A stretch of DNA of 64,000 nt from Raineyella sp. W15-4 (GTDB taxonomy: Bacteria; Actinomycetota; Actinomycetes; Propionibacteriales; Propionibacteriaceae). Position 1 is the first letter of the stretch. Every line of letters begins with the position of its first letter. Shown in pieces: positions 1-10,600 of the stretch. The notes below the pieces were generated by a model, which was not told the DNA's origin, did no database searches, and worked only from the letters and a program-made list of their open reading frames with translations. The DNA lies in the NCBI RefSeq assembly GCF_033170155.1, contig NZ_CP137079.1, positions 2,852,001-2,916,000 on the forward strand, given 5' to 3'. The position numbers and the translations under genes are program-made.

Positions 1-1
1 C

Positions 2-1087
2 ACCACCCATCCGCTGCGGCTGCCCGAAGCCGTCATCGCCCTGGTCGGACACCACTGGTACGACGCCGCCGCTTCGATGCTCGCCGTCCGGGCCGGCGCA
101 CCCCAGCCGGGCGACGACCGGGGCCGGCTCGAGCGGGCCGGGCAGCTGGCGACCGCTGCGAAGCGGGTGCTGGATCTCGACGCCGAGGACTTCGGCCCGA
201 TCGCGGCGGGATTCCACCAGCCGTGGGCCGCGTCGCTGGCCGCCGCCCGCTTCCCGCTGACCCCGCGGGAGACGAACCGGGGCGCGCTCGGGTCGCTGGT
301 CCCCCTCTACGAGTTGATGCTCGAGGTGGTCCAGCTCCGCTCGGCCCGACAGGAATCACTCCAGGTCGTCGTCACCGCCCATCTGATCGGCGAGTACCTC
401 GGTCATCTCGCCTGGGAGGGCACCCTCGGCCACGCCGGTGACCCGGCCCGGATGCGCGGTTCCACCGACGGGCTGTGGGGCACCGACGACCCCGCCTGCC
501 CGCACAACTCGGCCCAGCGGGCGACGGCGAAGCGCTCCCTGAACGCCTGCGACGGCGACGTGGCCGGCTACACCGCCTACCTCGACCGGTTCCACTCCCG
601 GCTCGGCGACGCGCTGGCGGTCTGCGCCATGAACCACGCCACCGTCGAGGCGGGCGAACGGCCCGACGTCGGGGAGACCTGCCCGGCCCCGTGCCGTTTC
701 GCGGTGCGCCCGGGTCTGGCGCACCGGCGCCACCTCGATGCCCGGGTGCGGCTGGCGAAGATCTACCAGGACTCCCGGATCGTCGCGCTGCGCCACCACG
801 CCCCGGTCGGGCACTTCTTCGGCGTTCCGTCGGTCGCCGAGATCTCCGAGGCCTGGCTGCACACCTGGGACAAGCTCACCCAGCAGTGGCCCGACGGCGG
901 CAACCCGCTGCTGGCGCCCACCGCCCCGCGCGTCGCCGTCCCGGACGAGGCACTGCCCGGACTGTCCGCTCTGGTCTCCGCGGTGGCCGACCGCCCGATC
1001 GGTCCCGGCCAGGTGATCGAGGACATCGGTGCGGACGTGATCGCGGTGTTCGACGCGCCGGTCGTACCGGCCGGACGCGGCGACTGA
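2..1087 (+). CDS. Unrecognised protein, N-terminus outside the window
   Basis: The reading frame is open from base 2 and continues into the first ATG at 77, so the gene very probably starts before the window; the 361 visible codons end at a TGA. I do not recognise a family. The protein is soluble-looking with no membrane segment. It has scattered Cys and His residues in the middle (CPHN, CDGD, CAMNH, then CPAPC about 110 codons from the end), which could bind metal, but the spacing matches no motif I know. A methyltransferase gene follows after 60 bases on the same strand. Confidence 0.6.
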   Translation, partial: TTHPLRLPEAVIALVGHHWYDAAASMLAVRAGAPQPGDDRGRLERAGQLATAAKRVLDLDAEDFGPIAAGFHQPWAASLAAARFPLTPRETNRGALGSLVPLYELMLEVVQLRSARQESLQVVVTAHLIGEYLGHLAWEGTLGHAGDPARMRGSTDGLWGTDDPACPHNSAQRATAKRSLNACDGDVAGYTAYLDRFHSRLGDALAVCAMNHATVEAGERPDVGETCPAPCRFAVRPGLAHRRHLDARVRLAKIYQDSRIVALRHHAPVGHFFGVPSVAEISEAWLHTWDKLTQQWPDGGNPLLAPTAPRVAVPDEALPGLSALVSAVADRPIGPGQVIEDIGADVIAVFDAPVVPAGRGD

Positions 1088-1147
1088 CATGATGCCGCCG
1101 CCCGCCCCCGAGGCCCGGCGCCGTCCCGGCGTGGCAGAGTGGGCCGT

Positions 1148-1936
1148 ATGAGTGTCTTCTCGCGGCGCGCCGATGGGGTCGACTGGCACCGCTATCTGAG
1201 CCAGTTCCACCGCGAGCACGTCGGAGCGATCGAGGAGCTGCTGCAGCGGATCGAGTCCGGTGGCCGCAGCCCGTACAGCTGGCTGGCCCGGGCGATCTCC
1301 GAGTCGTCGACCACGGTCCTCGACCTGGCCTGCGGGACCGGCGGCGTGGGCCGGGAGCTGGCCCGCCCGGGACGTACGGTCATCGGCGTCGACATGTCCG
1401 CCCACGAACTGGCCGAGGCGCAGCGTCGGTCCCCGGACGGGGTCTTCCTCCGCGCCGACGCCCGCCGACTGCCGCTACGCGACGGCAGCATGCAGGCCGT
1501 GGTCAGCAGTCTCGGGTTCGCCGTCGTCCGCCCGATGCCGGTCCTCGCCCGCGAGGTCGAGCGGGTGCTGGCGCCCGGCGGCGTGGTCGCCATCATGTCG
1601 CCGTCGTGGCAGTCGGTGCAGCCGCACGACATCCCGATCGTCTCGAAGCTGCTGTCGATCCTGCACTCCACGCCGCACTTCCCCTCCGGCCGGGCCCAGC
1701 CGGGTCTGCCCTCGCTGTTCGCCGCCCACGGCATCCGCAAGGTGGAGGACGCCAAGGAGCGGTACACGTACACGGTGCACACCCGTGAGGACGCGGAACG
1801 CCTACTGGAGGCGCTCTACCTTCCCGGTGTCGCCGCCGCCCGGATCGGTCGCGCCATCGACACCCTGACTGAGACCGCGGGCCACCGCCCGGTACGCATC
1901 ACCGTGCCGATGCGCCGCTTCGTCGGCATCAAGTGA
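1148..1936 (+). CDS. Class I SAM-dependent methyltransferase
   Basis: A 262-residue protein with the SAM-binding motif I VLDLACGTGGVG at residues 57-68, the acidic end of strand 2 (IGVDMS, about 79-84) and a motif resembling the ubiE/Methyltransf_11 family further on (LRADARRLPLRDGSM). The substrate cannot be told from sequence. The ATG at 1148 is preferred to the in-frame GTG at 1139 because a CAGAGT box lies at 1135-1140, seven bases upstream, the spacing seen for leaderless genes in this window. It stands alone between an unrecognised gene and thioredoxin. Confidence 0.85.
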   Translation: MSVFSRRADGVDWHRYLSQFHREHVGAIEELLQRIESGGRSPYSWLARAISESSTTVLDLACGTGGVGRELARPGRTVIGVDMSAHELAEAQRRSPDGVFLRADARRLPLRDGSMQAVVSSLGFAVVRPMPVLAREVERVLAPGGVVAIMSPSWQSVQPHDIPIVSKLLSILHSTPHFPSGRAQPGLPSLFAAHGIRKVEDAKERYTYTVHTREDAERLLEALYLPGVAAARIGRAIDTLTETAGHRPVRITVPMRRFVGIK

Positions 1937-1958
1937 CACCGAGCGTCCGACCGCGTAT

Positions 1959-2009
1959 CACCCCGACAGCCGCAGCACCCCGACAAACGCAGCACCCCGA
2001 CGAGCGCCG
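1959..2009. repeat. 17-bp tandem repeat, three copies
   Basis: Three consecutive 17-base units start at 1959, 1976 and 1993, each beginning CACCCCGAC and differing only in the second half. They sit in the 281-base non-coding gap upstream of thioredoxin, which otherwise shows no clear element except a possible TACTCT box at 2050-2055. Confidence 0.7.
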
Positions 2010-2217
2010 CGGCGTACGCGTCGTGGTTCGTCGGCAGCCGGGATCCGACTACTCTGGACCCGTTCCCGCCCGTCAGCACGCCGACAATGACGCGATGGCA
2101 CTCCTACGAAGTGGCGGGAATACCGGGGGCGCCCCTGCCGTTGCACTCCCGTACGGCGCAGCTGCCGACACCACAGCCGTGCCCACGCGCGACCGCCGAA
2201 GGAAACGAGAGACACCC

Positions 2218-2577
2218 ATGGCCACCACGAACCTGACCACCGACGACTTCATGACGACGGTCGACGAGAACGAGATCGTCCTCGTCGACTTCTGGGCCGA
2301 CTGGTGTGGCCCGTGCAAGCGCTTCGCCCCGGTGTACGAGAAGGTCTCGGAGGAGAACACCGAGATCGTCTTCGGCAAGGTCGACACCGAGGCCGAGCAG
2401 GAGCTGGCGATGAACTTCCAGATCACCGCCATCCCGACCCTGATGGCCTTCCGCCAGGGGATCCTGCTGTTCAACCAGGCGGGCGCCATGAACGGCTCCT
2501 CGCTGAAGTCCCTGATCTCCCAGATCAAGGAGCTGGACATGGAGGAGGTCAAGGCTCAGGCCAAGCCGATGGCCTGA
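2218..2577 (+). CDS. trxA: Thioredoxin
   Basis: A 119-residue thioredoxin that would reduce cytosolic disulfides. The active site WCGPC is at residues 29-33 and the cis-proline loop is in AIPTLMAF. Length and motif order are those of the classical family; a short acidic and basic tail of about ten residues follows the fold. The frame is open upstream to 1933, but the fold begins at this ATG, which has a purine-rich stretch (GGAAACGAGAG) before it. A strong hairpin terminator follows at 2610. The exact paralogue cannot be determined from one copy. Confidence 0.92.
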   Translation: MATTNLTTDDFMTTVDENEIVLVDFWADWCGPCKRFAPVYEKVSEENTEIVFGKVDTEAEQELAMNFQITAIPTLMAFRQGILLFNQAGAMNGSSLKSLISQIKELDMEEVKAQAKPMA

Positions 2578-2609
2578 GCCTCGGGGATCTTTCCCGGAGC
2601 AGCGTCACG

Positions 2610-2645
2610 AAAGGGCCCGCGCACCGAGAGGTGCGCGGGCCCTTT
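2610..2645 (+). terminator. Intrinsic terminator after thioredoxin
   Basis: A perfect 16-bp stem (2610-2625 pairing with 2630-2645) closes a GAGA loop and ends in TTT. It lies 33 bases after the thioredoxin stop. It may also serve the minus-strand tRNA transcribed toward it. Confidence 0.85.
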
Positions 2646-2656
2646 CGCCGATCCAC

Positions 2657-2732
2657 TGGCGGCCCCGAGAGGATTCGAACCTCCGACGCACGGTTTAGGA
2701 AACCGTCGCTCTATCCCCTGAGCTACGGGGCC
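2657..2732 (-). tRNA. tRNA-Arg (anticodon CCT)
   Basis: Read on the minus strand this folds into a full cloverleaf: a 7-bp acceptor GGCCCCG/CGGGGCC, D-arm, anticodon stem ACGGT/ACCGT around the loop TTCCTAA, and T-arm GGAGG-TTCGAAT-CCTCT, ending in an encoded CCA. The anticodon CCT reads AGG, a rare codon in such GC-rich DNA. Confidence 0.95.
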
Positions 2733-2868
2733 ACGGCCTTCCCAAGGGTAACCGACACCGAAACGCCGGCCGGCAGCCACCACCTACCGATCCGGCGCGG
2801 CATCCGCGGCAGCCTCAGCGGCCACGCCCCTGACCCACCGACGCCGACGACGGCGGACCCCCGTTCCC

Positions 2869-2874
2869 TAGACT
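2869..2874 (+). promoter_or_regulatory. TAGACT -10 box, leaderless start of UDP-glucose pyrophosphorylase
   Basis: TAGACT ends seven bases before the ATG at 2882 and no Shine-Dalgarno sequence is present, so the transcript probably starts at or next to the start codon. No convincing -35 box is seen. Confidence 0.55.
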
Positions 2875-2881
2875 GAGCGGC

Positions 2882-4306
2882 ATGACGAACGAAGGCCTGG
2901 CACAGGCACAGCGGAAGATGCGCAGCGCCGGGGTGGCCGAGAACGCCATCACCGTGTTCAGTCACTACTATGCCCAACTCGCCGACGGCAGCACCGGGGT
3001 GATCCCCGAGGAGTCGATCAGCCCGGTCACCGATCTGCCACGACTGGCGGACCTGCGCGCCGACGCCACCACCCCTGCCCCGGGCCGCCAGCCCGCCCTC
3101 GGACGGACCGTCATCATCAAGCTCAACGGTGGCCTCGGCACCTCGATGGGCATGCAGCAGGCGAAGTCGCTGCTCCCGGTCCGCGAGGGACGTACGTTCC
3201 TCGACCTGACCGTCGCCCAGGTGCTGGCCGCCCGCGCCGAGCACGACATCACCCTGCCACTGGTGATGATGGACTCCTTCGCCACCAGCGCCGACACGAT
3301 GGCCGAGCTGTCCTCCTCGCCGGCGGTCCGGACCCCCGGGCTGCCGCTGGAGTTCGTCCAGAACCAGGAGCCGAAGCTGCGCGCCGACGACCTCACCCCG
3401 GTCGACTGGCCGGCCGCACCCGACCTGGAGTGGTGCCCGCCCGGCCACGGCGACCTGTACACGGCACTGGAGGGTTCCGGCATGCTGCGCCGGCTGCTGG
3501 ACGCCGGTTACCGCTACGCCGCGGTGTCGAACGTCGACAACCTGGGGGCCTCCCCGTCCGCCGCGCTGGCCGAGTGGTTCGCCGGCACCGGCGCGCCGTT
3601 CGCGATGGAGGTGTGCGAGCGGACCCGGGCCGACCGCAAGGGCGGTCACCTCGCCGTCCGCACCGCCGACGGCCGCCTCATCCTGCGGGAAGCCGCTCAG
3701 ACAGCGGCGGCGGACAAGGGGAGCTTCGCCGACATCTCCCGGCACCGCTATTTCAACACCAACAACCTGTGGCTGGATCTGGCCCAGCTGGCCGACGCCC
3801 TGGCCAGCCGGAACGGGGTGCTCGGGCTGCCGCTGATCTGCAACCGCAAGCATGTCGACCCGACGGACTCGTCCTCGCCCGAGGTGCTGCAGCTGGAGAC
3901 CGCGATGGGGGCGGCGCTGGAGGTGTTCGAGGGGGCCACCGCGATCGTGGTTCCGCGCAGCAGGTTCCTGCCGGTGAAGACCACCAACGATCTGCTGGTG
4001 CTGCGCTCGGACGTCTACCGCGTCAACGACGACGGGACGCTCGACCGGGTCAGCCCGGCCACCCCGCTGGTCACCCTCGACCCGGGTCACTACAAGCTGA
4101 TCGCCGACTTCGAGCAACGCTTCCCGCACGGATCGCCCAGCCTGCGGGAGGCGGGCTCGCTCACCGTCGAGGGTGACTGGACCTTCGGACCCAACGTGGT
4201 CGTCCGCGGTGATGCCGTCCTCCCGCCGACCGAGGAGCCGAGCCGGGTGCCGGCCAGCAGCATCCTGGACGGGACGACCGCACTCGCTCATGCCCCGCGC
4301 CGCTGA
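2882..4306 (+). CDS. UTP--glucose-1-phosphate uridylyltransferase, UDPGP family
   Basis: A 474-residue enzyme that makes UDP-glucose from UTP and glucose 1-phosphate for glycogen, trehalose and cell-wall sugars. The nucleotide-binding loop IIKLNGGLGTSMG is at residues 78-90 and the lysine-bearing KSLLPVREG segment follows. This is the eukaryote-like UDPGP family (PF01704) rather than the short GalU type; length is as expected. The start has a TAGACT box just before it and no Shine-Dalgarno site. The end overlaps the next gene by 17 bases, suggesting coupled translation. Confidence 0.93.
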   Translation: MTNEGLAQAQRKMRSAGVAENAITVFSHYYAQLADGSTGVIPEESISPVTDLPRLADLRADATTPAPGRQPALGRTVIIKLNGGLGTSMGMQQAKSLLPVREGRTFLDLTVAQVLAARAEHDITLPLVMMDSFATSADTMAELSSSPAVRTPGLPLEFVQNQEPKLRADDLTPVDWPAAPDLEWCPPGHGDLYTALEGSGMLRRLLDAGYRYAAVSNVDNLGASPSAALAEWFAGTGAPFAMEVCERTRADRKGGHLAVRTADGRLILREAAQTAAADKGSFADISRHRYFNTNNLWLDLAQLADALASRNGVLGLPLICNRKHVDPTDSSSPEVLQLETAMGAALEVFEGATAIVVPRSRFLPVKTTNDLLVLRSDVYRVNDDGTLDRVSPATPLVTLDPGHYKLIADFEQRFPHGSPSLREAGSLTVEGDWTFGPNVVVRGDAVLPPTEEPSRVPASSILDGTTALAHAPRR

Positions 4307-4682
4307 GCCCGCGTCCGCCGGGTGGCACCGGGCCCTCGCCTTCGCATTGTGCGGGCAGGACCTGACCACGCTCCCCGATCACCCGATGCCCGACCCGGCG
4401 GCGCTGGCCGAAGAGCTGGCCGCCGCCGGGTGGGACCGCGTCGCACTGCATCGTCATGCCGAGGAGGCCCGGGCCGCCGGAGCCGGCTGGCCGCACCGAG
4501 TGCCCGCGGAGTTGCTGGCCGGGCTGTCGGCGGCACAGTTCGCCGCAGCGTTGCGGGCCGTCACGCTGGAATGGCGGCTCACCCCCACCGAACGACGGGT
4601 GCGGCACGGCGGCACGGACCGGCCGACGCCCGCCGACCAACGGTTGCTCCGCGATCTCCCGCCGCACTTCGGGAAGCTCTGA
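4290..4682 (+). CDS. Small hypothetical protein coupled to the UDP-glucose pyrophosphorylase gene
   Basis: A 130-residue protein starting at an ATG inside the last codons of the preceding gene. It is rich in Ala, Arg and Leu, with no signal peptide or membrane segment, and ends with a basic region and PPHFGKL. I do not recognise a family. The overlap and the convergent terminator that follows at 4701 support a real gene co-transcribed with the pyrophosphorylase; a longer frame starting at 4173 would lie mostly within the upstream gene and is unlikely. Confidence 0.6.
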   Translation: MPRAAEPASAGWHRALAFALCGQDLTTLPDHPMPDPAALAEELAAAGWDRVALHRHAEEARAAGAGWPHRVPAELLAGLSAAQFAAALRAVTLEWRLTPTERRVRHGGTDRPTPADQRLLRDLPPHFGKL

Positions 4683-4700
4683 TCATCCGCGTCGGACGGA

Positions 4701-4738
4701 CTCGCCGAGCCGTCGGGCGGTGGCCCGGGCTCGGCGAG
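4701..4738. terminator. Convergent hairpin terminator
   Basis: An 11-bp stem (4701-4711 with 4728-4738) around a 16-base loop lies between the plus-strand gene ending at 4682 and mscL on the minus strand; a second small hairpin (4746-4753 with 4758-4765) abuts the mscL stop. There is no T-run. Confidence 0.5.
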
Positions 4739-4766
4739 GTGCCGTCGATGCCGCCCTCGGCATCGC

Positions 4767-5135
4767 TCAGTTCTTGGCGCGTCCCTCCGCAAGGAGGTCG
4801 CGGATCTCGGCGAGGATCTCATCGGTGCTCTGCACCGCCGGCTCGTCCTTCTTGTGACGGTTGTTGTAGATCTCGTACGGCTTGACGATCGCGAAGTAGA
4901 CCACGAACGCGGTCAGGACGAAGGTCACGATGGCCGACAGGAACGGGCCGATGGTGATCCCGCCGATGACGACGCTGGAGAACGCCTCGCCGTTCAGCGG
5001 CAGTGCCCGGCCGATCAGGTCGAGGATCAGATCGGTGAAGGCCTTCACGACAGCCGCGAAGAGAGAGCCCATGATGAACGCGACGGCAAGCTCGATCAGG
5101 TTGCCGCGCATGAGGAATTCCTTGAAACCCTTCAT
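4767..5135 (-). CDS. mscL: Large-conductance mechanosensitive channel
   Basis: A 122-residue inner-membrane channel that opens under membrane tension to release solutes on osmotic downshock. It begins MKGFKEFLMRGNLIELAVAF, the amphipathic helix plus first membrane segment typical of MscL, has the second segment VTFVLTAFVVYFAIVKP, and ends with the charged C-terminal helix (TDEILAEIRDLLAEG). The ATG at 5135 is chosen because MscL proteins start here and a Shine-Dalgarno sequence (AAAGGAG) lies just upstream; the longer frame to 5216 adds a non-conserved N-terminus. Confidence 0.95.
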   Translation of the reverse strand: MKGFKEFLMRGNLIELAVAFIMGSLFAAVVKAFTDLILDLIGRALPLNGEAFSSVVIGGITIGPFLSAIVTFVLTAFVVYFAIVKPYEIYNNRHKKDEPAVQSTDEILAEIRDLLAEGRAKN

Positions 5136-5228
5136 ACGTACCACTCCTTTCTGGGGCGTGGGGGCTCGGCGAGCCGGCGGCCACGCCGGTCTCACCCTAG
5201 CGAAGGAGTGCCTCACTCGACCGGAATC

Positions 5229-5302
5229 GATCCTGTGCCTTCAGCGAGTCGCTCCTTGGCTCCGGGGGCCGATCCCGTGCTTTCGGGGCTGATCCCGTGC
5301 CG

Positions 5303-5306
<4 letters not shown>
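5229..5306. repeat. Three imperfect 16-bp repeats before the end of pdxH
   Basis: Copies of about 16 bases beginning GATCC(C/T)GTGC lie at 5229, 5271 and 5291 in the gap between mscL and pdxH; the last runs into the pdxH stop codon. No other element is seen in this 167-base gap. Confidence 0.45.
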
Positions 5307-7142
<1,836 letters not shown>

Positions 7143-7176
7143 CGCCCCGGAGGGTGGCTCGACGCTCGCAGCGGGA

Positions 7177-7491
7177 TCAGTGCCGACGTCGGCCGCGGGA
7201 GTGCCGGTCGACGTCGGCCCGCCGGGCGTGGGTCTCGGCGGCCAGGGCGCGCTGCAGCGCGATCTCGCCGGTGTCGTCCGGCGACGGTTGCCGACGCGGC
7301 AGACGGCCCGGCCCGACCAGGACGATCACGCCCGCCACCAGGGCGATCGCCACCGCGACGGCGAGCGCGATCCAGGTGCCGGTGCGGTCGGTGCCGGAGC
7401 CGGGCGCGGCGTACGCCCACCGGGAGCCGCCGGTCAGGGCGAGCGCAGCAGCCGCGACGGCCACGGCACGGACGACGGTGCTCCGCAGCAC
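7177..7491 (-). CDS. Small membrane protein of unknown function
   Basis: A 104-residue protein with a signal-like hydrophobic stretch (AVAVAAAALALTGG) at the N-terminus, a second membrane helix (WIALAVAVAIALVAGVIVLV) at about residues 39-58, and a charged, Arg-rich cytoplasmic tail. No family recognised. The GTG at 7491 is preferred to the frame's first start at 7509 because AGAAGGGAG lies at the right distance before it. Confidence 0.55.
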   Translation of the reverse strand: MLRSTVVRAVAVAAAALALTGGSRWAYAAPGSGTDRTGTWIALAVAVAIALVAGVIVLVGPGRLPRRQPSPDDTGEIALQRALAAETHARRADVDRHSRGRRRH

Positions 7492-7512
7492 GTGATCTCC
7501 CTTCTGCACGAC

Positions 7513-7602
7513 TCAGTGCGCCAGCAGTGAGCCGATGATGACGATGAGGAGCAACGCCACGGCGACCGCACTGACGAGATGGTGACCGGTTCGCAGCTTC
7601 AC
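7513..7602 (-). CDS. Possible 29-residue single-helix membrane peptide
   Basis: A GTG-started frame encodes MKLRTGHHLVSAVAVALLLI and ends IIGSLLAH, a basic head followed by one membrane helix. GGAGGG precedes the GTG but lies too close (one or two bases), so the start, and the gene, are uncertain. It sits between the small membrane protein at 7177 and pyruvate carboxylase. Confidence 0.25.
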   Translation of the reverse strand: MKLRTGHHLVSAVAVALLLIVIIGSLLAH

Positions 7603-7634
7603 CCCTCCAACGTACCGCGCGGCACCGCGGTGGG

Positions 7635-10600
7635 TCAGAGCGGGCGGACCACCAGCACGAGGTCGCCGCCCTGCACCTGGTGCGGGCCGTGCAGGGCGAC
7701 CCGCTCGACCACGCCGGCGACCGAGGTGGTGATCGCCGCCTCCATCTTCATCGCCTCGATGGTGGCGACCGGCTGCCCCGCCTCGACCCGATCGCCCTCG
7801 GCGACGGTCACCGACACCACGCCCTGGAACGGTGCGGCGACGTGGCCCGGGTTGGTGGTGTCGGCCCGCTCGGCGACGGCGACATCGGTCTCGACCGACC
7901 GGTCGCGGACCCGGATCGGCCGGATCTGCCCGTTCATCGTCGTCATCACCGTACGGTAGCCACGTTCGTCGGCCTCACCGATCGCCTCCAGCCCGATCAG
8001 CAGGTCGATGCCCTTGCCGAGCTTGACCACGTGCTCGTCGCCGGGCTTCAGGCCGTAGAGGTAGTCGATCGTGGTCATCGCGGACAGGTCGCCGTACTGC
8101 GCCCGGAACTCCTGCAGTGCCTTCGCCGGGCCGGGGAACAGCAGCCGGTTGAGAGTCTCCCGACGGTCCCGGCCGGGCACCGCGAGCCGGGCGGAGTCCT
8201 CGGGCGCGACGGTCTCCTCCACCGCCTTGATGGTGCGGCCCTGCAGGGCCTTGGTCCGGAACGGCTCGGGCCAGCCACCCGCCGGGGTGCCGAGGTCGCC
8301 GGACAGGAAGCCGATCACCGAGTCGGGGATGTCGAACGAGGCCGGGTCCGCCGCGAACGCCTGCGGGTCGGCGCCGACGGCGACCAGGTGCAGGGCGAGG
8401 TCGCCGACCACCTTGGAGGACGGGGTGACCTTGCTGGGCCGGCCGAGGATCTTGTCGGCGGCGGCGTACATGTCCTCGATCTGCTCGAACTTGTCGGCCA
8501 GGCCGAGCGCCTTCGCCTGCTGGCGCAGGTTGGACAGCTGGCCGCCGGGAATCTCGTGGTCGTAGACCCGCCCGGTCGGCGAGCCGAGGCCGGACTCGAA
8601 CGGCCGGTACTCGCGCCGGACCATGTCCCAGTACGGCTCCAGATCCATCACGTTGCGCAGGTCGAGGCGGGTCTCCCGCTCGGTGTCCGCCATCGCCGCG
8701 ACCAGCGCCGACATCGACACCTGGGAGGTGGTGCCGGCCATCGGGGCGGCCGCGACGTCGACGGCGTCGACGCCGGCCTGGGCGGCCAGCACCAGGGTGG
8801 CCAGCTGGCCGCCGGCGGTGTCGTGGGTGTGCAGCACCACCGGCAGGTCGAAACGCTCCCGCAGCGCGGTGACCAGCCGGGCGGCGGCCGGCGCGCGGAG
8901 CAGGCCGGCCATGTCCTTGATCGCCAGGATGTGCGCCCCGGCGGCGACGATCCGGTCGGCCAGGTGCAGGTAGTAGTCCAGGGTGTAGAGGTCCTCGCGG
9001 GGATCCATCAGGTTGCCCGAGTAGCACATCGCGACCTCGGCGACCGACGGGGTGTCCCGGATCGCCCGGATCGCCGGGGTCATCTGGGAGACGTCGTTGA
9101 GGGCGTCGAAGACCCGGAAGATGTCCACCCCGACCTCGGCGGCCTCGTGCACGAAGGCGTCGGTCACCTCGGTGGGATAGGGCGTGTAGCCCACGGTGTT
9201 GCGGCCGCGCAGCAGCATCTGCACCGGGATGCCCGGCAGCGCCTCGTGGAACTTCGCCAGCCGGTCCCACGGGTCCTCGCCGAGGAACCGCAGCGCCACG
9301 TCGTACGTCGCCCCGCCCCACGCCTCGACCGAGAACAGTCCCGGCAGCATCCGCTGCAGGTAGGGGGCGAACTCCAGCATGTCGTACGTCCGCATCCGGG
9401 TGGCCAGCAGCGACTGGTGCGCGTCGCGGAAGGTGGTGTCGGTGACCTCCAGCCGGTCGGAGGCCCGCAGTGCAGCGGCGAACCCCGCCGGCCCCAGCTC
9501 CAGCAGCTGCTGGCGGAAACCGGCCGGCGCCGGGGACCGCAGGTCGATCGTCGGCAGCTTCGCCCGCGGGTGGACGGTGATCGGCGACCGCCCGTTCGGC
9601 TTGTTCACCGTCACGTCGGCGAGCCAGGTGAGCACCTTGGTGCCGCGGTCCAGCGAGGTCCGGGCGTTGAGCAGCCGCGGCCGCTCGTCGATGAAGGCGG
9701 TCGAGATGTTCCCGGCCCGGAAGTCGGGATCCTCCAGCACCGCCTGCAGGAATGGCATGTTGGTCGCCACGCCACGGATCCGGAACTCCGCCAGCGCCCG
9801 CCGGGCCCGGGCGATCGCCTGGTCGAGGTCCCGGCCGCGGGTGGTCAGCTTGACCAGCAGCGAGTCGAAGTGGGGGCTGATCACCGCACCGGTGGCGGCA
9901 GTGCCACCGTCGAGGCGTACGCCGGCGCCGGCCGCGGACCGGTAGGCGGAGATCACCCCGGTGTCGGGGCGGAAGCCGTTGGCCGGATCCTCGGTGGTGA
10001 TCCGGCACTGCATCGCGGCGCCGATCAGGTGGATGGAGTCCTGGGTCAGTCCGAGGTCGGCCAGCGTCTCCCCCGACGCCAGTCGCATCTGGGCCTGGAC
10101 CAGGTCGACGCCGGTGACCTCCTCGGTGACCGTGTGCTCCACCTGGATGCGCGGGTTCATCTCGATGAAGACGTGCTGGCCGGCGCGCGGGCCCTCGGTC
10201 TCCAGCAGGAACTCGACGGTGCCGGCCAGGGTGTAGTCGATGGACTTCGCGAAGGTGACGGCGTCGCGGGTCAGCGCCGCCCGGAGCTCCGCGGAGATGT
10301 GCGGGGCGGGGGCGAGCTCGACCACCTTCTGGTGGCGGCGCTGGATCGAACAGTCCCGCTCGAACAGGTGGACGGTGTTGCCCTCGCGGTCGGCGAGGAT
10401 CTGCACCTCGATGTGGCGCGGCCGGCCGACCGCCTGCTCGATGAAGACGGTGGCGTCGCCGAAGGCGGATTCCGCCTCGCGCATCGCCGCCCCGATGGCA
10501 TCGGTCAGCGCCGCCGGATCGTCCACCCGGCGCATCCCCCGGCCGCCGCCACCGGCGACCGCCTTGACGAAGACCGGGAAGCCGATCCGCTCGGCCTCGG

